64,000 nt of DNA from Pseudarthrobacter chlorophenolicus. GTDB lineage: Bacteria; Actinomycetota; Actinomycetes; Actinomycetales; Micrococcaceae. A program made the translations under genes and the position numbers. Below the pieces are notes generated by a model, which was given only the letters and a program-made list of their open reading frames with translations, was not told the DNA's origin and did not search any database. Positions 26,755 to 35,406 of the stretch are shown here, in pieces. The stretch is from NCBI RefSeq assembly GCF_000962805.1, contig NZ_JZTW01000006.1, positions 1 through 64,000 of the forward strand, given 5' to 3'. Numbering within the stretch: position 1 is the first letter of the stretch; each line of letters begins with the position of its first letter.

Positions 26755-27582
26755 TCAATAGCTGGCCTGGGTTTCGCCGCCGGGCTTGATGTATTTGGCG
26801 GCGAGGGCTTCGGAGCCCCTGGCCAGGAGGGCGACGTCGGCACCCACCAGGATGAAGTCAGCTCCGTTGTCGAGGTAATGCTGGGCGGTGTCCGGGTTGA
26901 AGGCGTTGACGCCTGCCGGCTTTCCGGCTGCTTTGGCAGCAGCGAGGCAGTGCTCGACGGCGGCGCGCACCTCCGGGTGTTCCTGTTGTCCCAGCAGGCC
27001 CATGGAGGCTGCGAGGTCTGACGGGCCGATGAACACGGCGTCCACGCCTTCGACCTTCAGGATGTCCTTCACCGCCTCAACGGCGGCGGTGGATTCGATC
27101 TGGACGGTGACGCTGATGGTTTCGTTGGCGCGGGCCAGGTAGTCGGGGACGCGGTTCCACCGTGCGGCGCGGGCCAGGGCGGACCCCACCCCGCGGACGC
27201 CCTGTGGCGGGTAACGCGTGGCGGCCACGGCGGCTTCGGCCTCGGCCACGGAGTTGACCATGGGGATCAGCAGGTTCTGCACGCCAAGGTCCAGGTACTG
27301 CTTGATCACCACGGTGTCGTTGACCGGGGGCCGGACCAGGGTGTGGACCGGGTAGCCGTGGATGGCCTGCAGTTGGGCGAGGATGGATTCGAGCCCGTTG
27401 GGGCTGTGTTCGGCATCCACCAGCAGCCAGTCCAGGCCGGACCCGGCGCAGAGTTCGGCGATCAGCGGGCTGCCCGAACACACCCACATCCCCGCGAGCG
27501 GCCGGCCTGCTTCACCCTTTTGCGCAGCGAGGGCTTGTGCGGCCAGGGCGTCCCGGAAGGTGTGGTCTATTCGAAGCGGCAT
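26755..27582 (-). CDS. hpaI: 4-hydroxy-2-oxoheptanedioate aldolase (HpcH/HpaI family)
   Basis: A 275-residue class II pyruvate aldolase. GLDWLLVDAEHSPN, PLVN-type loops (IPMVNSVAEAEAAVAATRYPPQGVRGVG) with the conserved arginine, QIESTAAVEAV with the metal-binding Glu, and VFIGPSDLAASMG with the metal-binding Asp are all present. It cleaves 4-hydroxy-2-oxo-heptane-1,7-dioate to pyruvate and succinate semialdehyde, the last step of homoprotocatechuate meta-cleavage. It is the last gene of the operon; its start overlaps hpaH by 16 bases. The succinate-semialdehyde dehydrogenase step is not encoded inside the operon. Confidence 0.93.
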   Translation of the reverse strand: MPLRIDHTFRDALAAQALAAQKGEAGRPLAGMWVCSGSPLIAELCAGSGLDWLLVDAEHSPNGLESILAQLQAIHGYPVHTLVRPPVNDTVVIKQYLDLGVQNLLIPMVNSVAEAEAAVAATRYPPQGVRGVGSALARAARWNRVPDYLARANETISVTVQIESTAAVEAVKDILKVEGVDAVFIGPSDLAASMGLLGQQEHPEVRAAVEHCLAAAKAAGKPAGVNAFNPDTAQHYLDNGADFILVGADVALLARGSEALAAKYIKPGGETQASY

Positions 27583-28352
27583 GTCACGCTCCCCAGGGGG
27601 CCGTAGTCGGCGTGGACGGTATCGCCCTTGTAGGCCCAGAGGGGCCGGGTGAAGGACCCGGCGAGGATGATGTCGCCGGCTTTCAGGGAGTCTCCGTGGG
27701 CTGCGATCTTGTTGACGAGCCAGTGGACGCCGTTGGCGGGGTGGTCCAGGACACCGGCGGCCACACCCGTTTCCTCCACGGTCTGGTTCTTGTAGAGGAT
27801 GGCCGAGACCCAGCGGAGGTCCACGGCGTTCGGTTTCACGGGGCGGCCACCAATCACCATCGCGCCCATGGCTGCGTTGTCCGAAATGGTGTCCACGATG
27901 GTCCGGCCCTCCATCTCGATCCGGGAATCCAGGATTTCAAGGGCCGGAACCACGTAGTCGGTGGCCCTCAGGACATCGAAGATGGTGCAGCCGGGGCCTT
28001 TGAGGCCGTCCTTCAACACGAAGGCCAGCTCCACCTCCACGCGCGGGTGGGTGTAGCGGTCCCACTCCACGGAGCAGCCGGTTTCCAGCACCATGTCATC
28101 GAAGATGGCGCCGTAGTCCGGTTCGGTGATGCCGGTGGCGGCCTGCATGGCCTTGGACGTGAGGCCGATCTTGCGCCCCACCAGGGTCCGCCCGGCTTCC
28201 TCGTTGCGGCGGCGCCACAACTGCTGGACGGCGTAGGAGTCCTCCACCGTCATGTCCGGATAGCGGGACGTCAGGCGGGGGACAGGGGTGCGGGTCCGGG
28301 CGGCTTCCAGCAGCTCGTCCGCGATGGCTTCGATCGTCGTCGGCTCCAGCAT
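27567..28352 (-). CDS. hpaH: 2-oxo-hept-3-ene-1,7-dioate hydratase
   Basis: A 261-residue hydratase of the FAH-like family (HpaH/HpcG/MhpD group). The typical features are [32 protein letters not shown] for divalent metal binding, [11 protein letters not shown] and [23 protein letters not shown] [15 protein letters not shown]. It adds water to 2-oxo-hept-3-enedioate to give the aldolase substrate. It lies three bases from hpaD and overlaps hpaI, consistent with coordinated expression. Confidence 0.95.
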   Translation of the reverse strand: MLEPTTIEAIADELLEAARTRTPVPRLTSRYPDMTVEDSYAVQQLWRRRNEEAGRTLVGRKIGLTSKAMQAATGITEPDYGAIFDDMVLETGCSVEWDRYTHPRVEVELAFVLKDGLKGPGCTIFDVLRATDYVVPALEILDSRIEMEGRTIVDTISDNAAMGAMVIGGRPVKPNAVDLRWVSAILYKNQTVEETGVAAGVLDHPANGVHWLVNKIAAHGDSLKAGDIILAGSFTRPLWAYKGDTVHADYGPLGSVTCRFE

Positions 28353-28355
28353 CGG

Positions 28356-29441
28356 TCAGACCTGCGCTCCCAGCTTGAAACCCTGGGATTCAGCCCCTGG
28401 GCCGTCGGTCTTGCGGGTGTAGGAGAAGCCGTCGGCACCCACGGTCACGGCCATCTCGGACTTTTCTTCGCGTTCGATGACCGGCTGCGGGTTGCCGTCG
28501 AGGTCCAGGACCAGTGACGCTTCGGTGTACCAGGACGGGACCACGGGGTTTCCCCACCAGTCGCGGCGCTGGTTGTCGTGGACGTCCCAGGTGATGGTGG
28601 GGTTGTCCGGGTCGCCGGTGTAGTAGTCCTGGGTGTAGATCTCGATGCGGTGGCCGTCCGGGTCCAGGATGTAGAGGTAGAACGCGTTGGACACGCCGTG
28701 CCGGCCGGGGCCGCGTTCGATCCGGTCGCTGATGCGCAGGGCGCCCATCTTGTCGCAGATCTGGATGATGTTGTGCTTCTCGTGCGTGGCGAACGCGACG
28801 TGGTGCATGCGCGGGCCGTTGCCGCCGGTCAGGGCGGTGTCGTGCACGGTCTGCTTGCGGTGCATCCACGCGGCGTACGTGACGCCGTCGGAATCCTTGA
28901 TGTCCTCGGAGACGCGGAAGCCGAGGTCCTCCAGGTACTTGCGGCCCTTGGGGACGTCCGGGGTGACCTGGTTGAAGTGGTCCAGGCGCACCAGTTCACC
29001 GGCGGAGTAGAGGTCGTAGCGCTGGGTGAGGCGTTCCACGTGTTCGGTCTCGTAGAAGAACTCGTAGGGGAAGCCCAGCGGGTCCTCGACGCGGACGGAG
29101 TCGCCGATGCCCTTGGTGAAGCCGTCCCTGCGGCGCTCCACCCGGCAGCCGAGCTCGCGGTAGTAGGCCTCGGCGGCGTCCACCTCGGCGGGGGACTTCA
29201 CGCGGTAGGCGAAAGCGGCGACGGCGGCCACCGGTCCCTTGCGCAGCAGCAGGTTGTGGTGGATGAACTCCTCCAGGGACCGCAGGTAGATGTTGTTCTC
29301 GTCTTCTTCGGTGACGTGCAGGCCCAGGACGTCTACGTAGAACGCGCGGGACCTGGCAAGGTCCGTGACCACGATTTCCATGTACGCGCAGCGAACGATA
29401 TCCGGAGCCGGAACGGTGGGGGTGGGAACGAAGTTGGTCAT
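28356..29441 (-). CDS. hpaD: 3,4-dihydroxyphenylacetate 2,3-dioxygenase (homoprotocatechuate dioxygenase)
   Basis: A 361-residue extradiol dioxygenase of the two-domain VOC family. Counting from the first Met, metal ligands fall at His155 (VRLDHFNQ), His214 (RMHHVAF) and Glu267 (HRIEIYTQDY), and the second-sphere acid/base at His200. These are exactly the positions known for the Mn-dependent MndD of Arthrobacter globiformis and the Fe enzyme of Brevibacterium fuscum. It cleaves the catechol ring of homoprotocatechuate next to the hydroxyl, giving 5-carboxymethyl-2-hydroxymuconate semialdehyde. Whether this protein uses Mn or Fe cannot be read from these ligands. Confidence 0.98.
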   Translation of the reverse strand: MTNFVPTPTVPAPDIVRCAYMEIVVTDLARSRAFYVDVLGLHVTEEDENNIYLRSLEEFIHHNLLLRKGPVAAVAAFAYRVKSPAEVDAAEAYYRELGCRVERRRDGFTKGIGDSVRVEDPLGFPYEFFYETEHVERLTQRYDLYSAGELVRLDHFNQVTPDVPKGRKYLEDLGFRVSEDIKDSDGVTYAAWMHRKQTVHDTALTGGNGPRMHHVAFATHEKHNIIQICDKMGALRISDRIERGPGRHGVSNAFYLYILDPDGHRIEIYTQDYYTGDPDNPTITWDVHDNQRRDWWGNPVVPSWYTEASLVLDLDGNPQPVIEREEKSEMAVTVGADGFSYTRKTDGPGAESQGFKLGAQV

Positions 29442-29479
29442 GGGATTCTCTCTTCTTTGAAAGGTGACTCTTGTGGTGT

Positions 29480-29545
29480 CCCAACTAGGTAGCAGTAGAT
29501 GTCGTTTTGAGGGTCCATAACGACATCAATTGCGACCTAGTTGGG
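29480..29545 (-). repeat. 27-nt-arm imperfect palindrome between hpaE and hpaD
   Basis: Two 27-base arms (29480-29506 and 29519-29545) match 24 of 27 positions in inverted orientation around a 12-base loop. The outer CCCAACTAGGT and inner GATGTCGTT blocks pair perfectly. It lies in the 117-base gap between cotranscribed genes, in the sense that would give the mRNA a strong stem-loop. It looks like a repetitive extragenic palindrome or small MITE-like insertion rather than a terminator, as it lacks a T-tract. Confidence 0.75.
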
Positions 29546-29558
29546 CTGCTGGTGATGG

Positions 29559-31070
29559 TCAGGCGCCGAACTTGGGGGTGTGTACGGAGCCGAGGGTGAT
29601 GTGCACGGCCTGCTGGTCGGTGTAGAAGTCGATGGAGCGGTAGCCGCCCTCGTGGCCCAGGCCCGAGGCCTTGACGCCGCCGAACGGGGTGCGCAGGTCG
29701 CGGACGTTGTGGCTGTTCAGCCACACCATGCCGGCCTCGACGTTCTGCGAGAAGTTGTGGGCCCGGGTCAGGTTCTGGGTCCAGATGTAGGCCGCCAGGC
29801 CGTACTTGGTGTTGTTGGCCAGGGCGAGGGCCTCGTCGTCGTTCTCGAACGGGGTGATGGCCACGACGGGTCCGAAGATTTCCTCCTGGAAGATCCGGGC
29901 GTCGGGTGCGACGTCGGCGAACACCGTAGGTGCGATGTAGTTGCCTTCGGGCAGGTGCTCGGGTCGGCCGCCGCCGGCCAGGAGCCGGCCCTCGGACTTG
30001 CCGATCTCCACGTAGGAGGCAACCTTCTCGTAGTGCTCCGGGTGGACCAGGGCGCCCACCTGCGTCTTGGGGTCGTGGGGATCGCCCACCACGATGTTCT
30101 TTGCCCGGGCGGCGTACTTCCCGCAGAACTCGTCGTAGATGGCGCGCTCCACCAGGATGCGGGAGCCAGCGGTGCAGCGCTCGCCGTTGAGGGAGAAAAC
30201 GCCGAACAGCGCGGAGTCAATGGCGGCGTCCAGGTCTGCATCGGCGAAGACGACGCAGGGGGACTTGCCGCCAAGCTCCATGGAGAGGCCCTTGAGGTTC
30301 GCGGCGGCGTTGCGGAAGATCGTCTGGCCCGTGGTGGTCTCGCCGGTGAAGGAGATCAACGGAACGTCCGGGTGCTTGACCAGCGCGTCGCCCGCCTCTT
30401 CACCGAGCCCGTTGACCAGGTTGAACACGCCGTCGGGCAAGCCGGCGTCCTTGAAGATGGTGGCCCACAGGGAAGCCGAGAGCGGGGTGAACTCGGCGGG
30501 CTTGAGGACCACAGTGTTGCCGGTGGCCAGGGCCGGGGCGAGCTTCCAGGACTCCAGCATGAACGGGGTGTTCCACGGGGTGATGAGGCCGGCGACGCCA
30601 ATGGGCTTGCGGTTCACGTAGTTGATCTGCGAGCCGGGGACCTTCATGGCGTCGTCGAACTGGGCCACGATCAGGTCCGCGAAGAACCGGAAATTCTCGG
30701 CGGCGCGGAGGGCCTGGCCCTTGGCCTGGGTGATGGGCAGGCCGGTGTCGAAGGTTTCGAGTTCGGCGAGGCGGGCTTCCTGGGCTTCGACGGCGTCCGC
30801 GATCCTGTTCAGCACCCGGGCACGCTCGCGCGGCTTCATCTTCGGCCACGGACCGTTCATGAACGCTTCACGCGCGGCGGCAACAGCCAGGTCGATGTCT
30901 TCCTTCTGGCCGGCCGCCGCGGTGGCGTAGTTCCGGTTGGACACCGGGTCCAGGACGTCGAAGGTCTTGCCACCGACGGAATCAACGAACTGGCCGTTGA
31001 TGTAGTGCTGGATGTGGGTGGGCAGGTCCTCGGGAATGTAGTGCTTGGCAGTTTCTGTTGAGGTCGTCAT
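29559..31070 (-). CDS. hpaE: 5-carboxymethyl-2-hydroxymuconate semialdehyde dehydrogenase
   Basis: A 503-residue ALDH. TPWNTPFMLESWKLAPALATGNTVVLKPAEFTP binds the cofactor, MELGGKSPCVV carries the general-base Glu, and NGERCTAGSRILV carries the catalytic Cys. The sequence is of the HpaE/BetB-like subgroup, and the operon position between the regulator and hpaD fixes the role. It oxidises the dioxygenase product with NAD to the tricarboxylate. A 117-base gap with a large palindrome separates it from hpaD. Confidence 0.96.
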   Translation of the reverse strand: MTTSTETAKHYIPEDLPTHIQHYINGQFVDSVGGKTFDVLDPVSNRNYATAAAGQKEDIDLAVAAAREAFMNGPWPKMKPRERARVLNRIADAVEAQEARLAELETFDTGLPITQAKGQALRAAENFRFFADLIVAQFDDAMKVPGSQINYVNRKPIGVAGLITPWNTPFMLESWKLAPALATGNTVVLKPAEFTPLSASLWATIFKDAGLPDGVFNLVNGLGEEAGDALVKHPDVPLISFTGETTTGQTIFRNAAANLKGLSMELGGKSPCVVFADADLDAAIDSALFGVFSLNGERCTAGSRILVERAIYDEFCGKYAARAKNIVVGDPHDPKTQVGALVHPEHYEKVASYVEIGKSEGRLLAGGGRPEHLPEGNYIAPTVFADVAPDARIFQEEIFGPVVAITPFENDDEALALANNTKYGLAAYIWTQNLTRAHNFSQNVEAGMVWLNSHNVRDLRTPFGGVKASGLGHEGGYRSIDFYTDQQAVHITLGSVHTPKFGA

Positions 31071-31100
31071 CGTTGAAGTCCTTTACTGGTGCTGGGCGTG

Positions 31101-31760
31101 CTAGCGGGTTTGGGCGAGGTAGGCGTCCAGGGTGGCGGTGCGGTGCTGGCGGGCAGCTTTTTCGATGGTGTCGGCGTCTGCTCCGGTTTCGAGAAGCTTC
31201 AGCAGGTTTTCGTGCTCTTCGACGGAGCCAAGTGCGCGGCCGGGAACGAAACGGAAAGTAGAGGACCGCAGCGCCGCGAGCCGGTTCCAGCCGCGGTGAA
31301 CCAGGTCCAGGATGTGCGGATTGGGGCAGTGCTCAAACAGGACGGAGTGGAAGTCCTGGTTGAGTTTCGTGAACCGGACGGGGTCGAAGTGGCCCAGGCA
31401 GTCCCGCATCTCGTCGTTGATGGCGCGCGCCCGGGCGATGGCCGGTCCGTCGATCAGGGGTGCGGACAGCGCGGTGGCTGCACCTTCCACGATGCTGAGG
31501 GTCTGCATGGTGTAGAGGTATTCGGTGGGGTCGATGCCTGCCACGGTGGCGCCGACGTTGCGTTCGAACGTCACCAGGCCCTCGGCCTCGAGACGGCGGA
31601 TGGCTTCACGGACGGGGACTACGCTGACGCCGAGGTCCTTGGCGATGATGCTCAGGACCAGGCGGTAGCCGGGGGTGTACGTGCCTTCGATAATGCGGGC
31701 CTTGACCGCCTGGTAGGCCTGCTCCGACTTGCTGCCGGCAACCATGGTGGCCTCAGTCAT
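31101..31760 (-). CDS. GntR family regulator (FadR/FCD subfamily) of the hpa operon
   Basis: A 219-residue regulator. The HTH reads AYQAVKARIIEGTYTPGYRL---IIAKDLGVSVVPVREAIRRLEAEGLV, and the C-terminal FCD domain has the metal-binding layout with D-VRFTKLNQDFHSVLFEHC and EEHENLLKLLE. FCD domains often bind carboxylate intermediates through a metal. The gene overlaps hpaG by eight bases, so the regulator is made with the pathway; this suits feedback by a ring-cleavage product. Candidate sites in the 33.24-33.41 kb promoter region share a TCATATA core. Confidence 0.9.
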   Translation of the reverse strand: MTEATMVAGSKSEQAYQAVKARIIEGTYTPGYRLVLSIIAKDLGVSVVPVREAIRRLEAEGLVTFERNVGATVAGIDPTEYLYTMQTLSIVEGAATALSAPLIDGPAIARARAINDEMRDCLGHFDPVRFTKLNQDFHSVLFEHCPNPHILDLVHRGWNRLAALRSSTFRFVPGRALGSVEEHENLLKLLETGADADTIEKAARQHRTATLDAYLAQTR

Positions 31761-33219
31761 GGTGGTTTCCCGCTTCCCACTCCTGGTACCGGGCCTGCCA
31801 TTCAGTGTTCATGGGGTAGAGGCCGTCCACGCTGTTGCCCTGCTTGACCATCTCGAAGATGAAGGTTTCTTCCTTCTCCTGCCGGATGCAGTCGTCCACG
31901 AGTTCTTCGGCGATGGCCGGCGGGATGACCAGGATGCCGTCGGAGTCGGCCACGATGATGTCCCCGGGCTGCACCGTGGCGCCGCCGCAGGCGATGGTGA
32001 TGTCCGTGTCCCACGGGATGTGGCGGCGGCCCAGCACGGCGGGGTGCGGGTTGGCGAAGTACGTGGGCATCTCCAGGTTGGCCACAGCGGTGAAGTCGCG
32101 GACGCCGCCGTCGGTGATGATGGCCGCCGCGCCGCGGACCTGGGCCCGCAGGGCGAGGATGTCGCCCACGGTGCCGGTTCCCTTCTCGCCGCGGGCTTCC
32201 ATGACCAGGATTTCGCCGTCGTTGACAGAGTCGATGGCCTTCTTCTGGGCGTTGAAGCCGCCGCCGTGGGTCTTGAACAGGTCTTCGCGGTTGGGGACGT
32301 AGCGGAGGGTCCGGGCCAGGCCTACCACCTTGCGGTCCGGGCGGGTGGCCTGCAGCCCGTCGATGCTGACGTTATTCAGCCCGCGCTTGCGCAGTTGGGA
32401 GGACAGGGTGGCCGTTGCCACGGACTCAAGCTTTGCTTTCAGCTCGGGGGAGAGGGCAGGCCCGACGGCGGCGAGACCGGCTGCTGCGCGGGAGCCGTAG
32501 GCTTCCTCCCGCTGCAGGTCATCGACCTTGGGCCGGGCACCAAAGTCCGCGAACGCCGTCGTGCCTTCCTCCACCGTGGTGACCAACCGCCCGGTGGTGA
32601 GGCCGCCGTTGGCAGTGGAAACCTCCACTTCCAGGACGTCGCCCGGTACCGCCACGGAGGCGCCGGCAGGGGTTCCGGTGAGGATCATGTCCCCCTCCTC
32701 GAGCGTGAGGAGCTGGGAGAGGTCGGCCACCAGGCGGGCGAACGGGAAGAGCAGGTCTTCCGTGGTGTCGTCCTGCACCAGCTCCCCGTTGTGCCAGGTG
32801 CGGATGCGCAGCTGGGAGGGGTCGACGGCATCTGCCGGAATCAGTGCCGGGCCCACCGGGGTGAACCCGTCGCCGCCTTTGGAGCGGAGGTTGGAACCCT
32901 TGTCCGCCCAGCGCAGATCGTAGACGCCGAGGTCATTGCTGGCGGTGATAGCGGCGACGTGGTTCCAGGCGTTCTCGATGCTGACGCGGCGGGCAGCCTT
33001 GCCGATCACCAAGGCGATCTCGCCCTCGTAGCCGAGCAGTTCACAGCCCGCAGGGCGCTCCACGGTGCCGCCACTGAGGGAAAGCGAGCTGGACGGCTTG
33101 AGGAAGTAGGACGGCTGCTCCGGGGTGCGGCCCCGCTGGGCTGCCCGGCTGGGGTAGTTGATGTGCACTGCGATCACCTTCCGGGCTGCTGCCAGGGTGT
33201 CGCCATTGACCTGCTCCAA
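31753..33219 (-). CDS. hpaG: FAH-RraA fusion: HHDD isomerase / OPET decarboxylase candidate
   Basis: A 488-residue protein in two halves. Residues of about 15-230 are an FAH-family domain (YEGEIALVIG with metal ligands Glu65 and Glu67, ASNDLGVYDLR with Asp96, and LTGTPAGA). Residues of about 270-470 are an RraA-type domain (GTVGDILALRAQVRGAAAIITDGGVRD with Arg374-Asp375, and QPGDIIVADSDGILVIP). Classical HpaG has two FAH halves that decarboxylate OPET and isomerise HHDD. Here the second half is replaced by the RraA/HMG-aldolase fold, a family with known oxaloacetate decarboxylase side activity. I chose the TTG at 33219 because AGGAG sits six bases before it; the upstream GTG at 33258 lies within the promoter. 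Confidence 0.85.
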   Translation of the reverse strand: MEQVNGDTLAAARKVIAVHINYPSRAAQRGRTPEQPSYFLKPSSSLSLSGGTVERPAGCELLGYEGEIALVIGKAARRVSIENAWNHVAAITASNDLGVYDLRWADKGSNLRSKGGDGFTPVGPALIPADAVDPSQLRIRTWHNGELVQDDTTEDLLFPFARLVADLSQLLTLEEGDMILTGTPAGASVAVPGDVLEVEVSTANGGLTTGRLVTTVEEGTTAFADFGARPKVDDLQREEAYGSRAAAGLAAVGPALSPELKAKLESVATATLSSQLRKRGLNNVSIDGLQATRPDRKVVGLARTLRYVPNREDLFKTHGGGFNAQKKAIDSVNDGEILVMEARGEKGTGTVGDILALRAQVRGAAAIITDGGVRDFTAVANLEMPTYFANPHPAVLGRRHIPWDTDITIACGGATVQPGDIIVADSDGILVIPPAIAEELVDDCIRQEKEETFIFEMVKQGNSVDGLYPMNTEWQARYQEWEAGNHHD

Positions 33220-33243
33220 GACCGTCTCCTCATCAGGTACGAA

Positions 33244-33285
33244 ATCATATACGATCACTATTCTTCATCGGGCGACTCCCGTCAA
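33244..33285 (-). promoter_or_regulatory. hpaG operon promoter and operator
   Basis: On the minus strand TTGACG (33280-33285) and AATAGT (33257-33262) are spaced by 17 bases. The imperfect palindrome ATCATATACGAT (33244-33255) covers the predicted transcription start. The GntR protein of the operon is the likely ligand-controlled repressor. Confidence 0.6.
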
Positions 33286-33357
33286 CCCCTGTAAATGCGG
33301 GGGATTCCCACGGTGCGGCGCGCGGCACTTGTCGCCCGCGTCACGTGCGGCGTACAG

Positions 33358-33411
33358 TTGAATCCGGTCCTGATGTTTCTATTATCGAATGTCTTGTTCT
33401 CATATAGAACA
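33358..33411 (+). promoter_or_regulatory. Promoter and operator of the flavin hydroxylase gene
   Basis: TTGAAT (33358-33363) and TATTAT (33380-33385) with a 16-base spacer make a good promoter. TGTTCT-N5-AGAACA (33395-33411) is a perfect inverted repeat just downstream of the predicted start and shares TCATATA with the hpaG operator, suggesting one repressor for both directions. The leader to 33477 is about 85 bases. Confidence 0.62.
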
Positions 33412-33476
33412 TTCCATGAGCCTGTTCCACCAGATGATGAGCAGGCCATTCGCCCACAATGAAGTGAGGTCACCCC

Positions 33477-35375
33477 GTGCAGTTCCACCACCACGGATAT
33501 GTATCCGGCGATCCCCGTGTCCAGCCCGCAGCCGGCGTGGGCCTAAACCGGCCCGAGGAACTTCCCGACGAAGTGGACGTCCTCATCGTGGGCACCGGCC
33601 CCGCCGGCATGCTCGCCGCAGCGCAGCTGTCCATGTTCCCCAATGTGACTACCCGCATCGTCGAGCGCCGGCCCGGGCGGCTCGCCATTGGGCAGGCTGA
33701 CGGCATCCAGGCGCGGAGCGTGGAGACCTTCCAGGCCTTCGGCTTCGCGGAGCGGATCATCGCCGAGGCATACCGCATCACCGAAATGGCCTTCTGGAAG
33801 CCGGATCCCGCCAACCACGCGAACATCGTCCGGTCTGCCCGGGCCGTGGATGACGAGATGGGTATCAGCGAGTTTCCCCACCTGATCGTGAACCAGGCCC
33901 GCGTCCTGGACTACTTCGCGGAGTTCGCCGCGAACTCACCCACGCGCCTCACGCCCGATTTCGGCTACGAGTTCGAGGGCCTCGAGGTTGCGGACAGCGG
34001 CGACTACCCGGTCACCGTGACGCTCCGGCACACCGCCGGACCCAGCGAAGGGCAGGAGCGGACTGTCCGCGCCAAGTACGTGGTGGGCGCGGACGGTGCC
34101 CGCAGCAAGGTGCGCCAGGCCATCGGCTGCACCCTCGCCGGCGACCAGGCCAACCACGCCTGGGGTGTCATGGACACCCTGGCCGTCACAGACTTCCCGG
34201 ACATCCGCACCAAGTGCGCCATCCAGGGCGCCGAAGGCAGTATCCTGCTGATCCCGCGGGAAGGCGGCCACCTGTTCCGCATGTACGTGGACCTGGGCGA
34301 AGTGGACCCCACCCGCCAGCACTCGGTCCGGGAGACCACCATCGAGCAGATCATCGCCAAGGCCAACGCGATCCTGCACCCCTACACGCTGGATGTCCGG
34401 AACGTCGCCTGGCACAGCGTGTACGAGGTGGGCCACCGGCTTACGGACCGGTTCGACGACGTCCTGCCGGATGAGCGCGGCACGCGGACCCCCCGGGTGT
34501 TCATCACCGGCGATGCCTGCCATACGCACAGTGCCAAGGCCGGCCAGGGCATGAACGTGTCAATGCAGGACGGCTTCAACATCGCCTGGAAGCTGGGCCA
34601 CGTGCTCGAGGGCCGCAGCCCTGAGAGCCTGCTCACCACGTACTCTGAGGAACGCCAGGTGGTGGCCAAGAACCTCATCGATTTCGATAAGGAATGGTCC
34701 ACCATGATGGCCAAGAAGCCGGAGGAGTTCGAGCACCCCTCTGACCTGGAGGACTTCTACGTACAGACGGCGGAATTCCCTGCCGGGTTCATGACGCAGT
34801 ACACGCCGTCCCTGATCGTTGGCGGCACCGGCCACCAGGACCTGGCCGCCGGATTCCCCGTGGGCAAGCGCTTCAAGTCCGCCCCCGTGGTGCGGGTGGG
34901 GGATACCAACCCCCTGCACCTGGGCCACCACGCCACCGCGGACGGCCGCTGGCGGATCTACGTTTTCGCCGACGCCGCCCTTCCGGGTACCGGCTCAGCC
35001 GCTGACACGCTCGCCGGGTGGTTCGCAGCTTCGCCGGAGTCCCCGCTGGCCGCAACGCCGCCGGACGCCGACCCGGACGCGTGGTTCGACCTGAAAGTCA
35101 TCTACCAGCAGCCGCACACCGCCGTCGACATCGGTGCCGTGCCTGCGGTCTTCAAACCGCAGGTGGGGCCGTTCAAGCTCACCGACTACGAGAAGGTGTA
35201 CGCCACGGATCCCAAGGCGGACATCTTTGAGCTGCGCGGCATCGACCGCAGCGGCGCCGTGGTGGTGGTCCGCCCGGACCAGTACGTCGCGAACGTGCTG
35301 CCGCTCGGTGCGGTGGATGAGCTCGCGGAGTTCTTCGCTCCTCTCCTGGCAGCGGGCCGGCGCGCGGAGGTCTGA
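33477..35375 (+). CDS. MobA-like FAD aromatic hydroxylase (3-hydroxybenzoate 4-monooxygenase family)
   Basis: A 632-residue class A flavoprotein monooxygenase. VDVLIVGTGPAGMLAA (from about residue 33) is the FAD dinucleotide motif, GQADGIQARSVETFQAFGF and YVVGADGARSKVR bind FAD/NADPH, and RVFITGDACHTHSAKAGQGMN is the second FAD motif. The C-terminal about 200 residues form the thioredoxin-like domain of the phenol hydroxylase/MobA group. The opening MQFHHHGYVSGDPRVQ and GQADGIQARS pattern is that of 3-hydroxybenzoate 4-monooxygenase. Beside the homoprotocatechuate operon it may instead turn 3-hydroxyphenylacetate into homoprotocatechuate (inference). The start is a GTG with GTGAGG upstream. 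Confidence 0.88.
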   Translation: MQFHHHGYVSGDPRVQPAAGVGLNRPEELPDEVDVLIVGTGPAGMLAAAQLSMFPNVTTRIVERRPGRLAIGQADGIQARSVETFQAFGFAERIIAEAYRITEMAFWKPDPANHANIVRSARAVDDEMGISEFPHLIVNQARVLDYFAEFAANSPTRLTPDFGYEFEGLEVADSGDYPVTVTLRHTAGPSEGQERTVRAKYVVGADGARSKVRQAIGCTLAGDQANHAWGVMDTLAVTDFPDIRTKCAIQGAEGSILLIPREGGHLFRMYVDLGEVDPTRQHSVRETTIEQIIAKANAILHPYTLDVRNVAWHSVYEVGHRLTDRFDDVLPDERGTRTPRVFITGDACHTHSAKAGQGMNVSMQDGFNIAWKLGHVLEGRSPESLLTTYSEERQVVAKNLIDFDKEWSTMMAKKPEEFEHPSDLEDFYVQTAEFPAGFMTQYTPSLIVGGTGHQDLAAGFPVGKRFKSAPVVRVGDTNPLHLGHHATADGRWRIYVFADAALPGTGSAADTLAGWFAASPESPLAATPPDADPDAWFDLKVIYQQPHTAVDIGAVPAVFKPQVGPFKLTDYEKVYATDPKADIFELRGIDRSGAVVVVRPDQYVANVLPLGAVDELAEFFAPLLAAGRRAEV

Positions 35376-35406
35376 CTCAAGGCAGCCAGCCGCCTGTCCC
35401 TGGCTG

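Noticed and set aside
29480..29545. Rho-independent terminator between hpaE and hpaD
   Set aside because: There is no T-tract on the transcript strand, and stopping here would cut off the dioxygenase needed by the same pathway. I list it as a repeat element instead.
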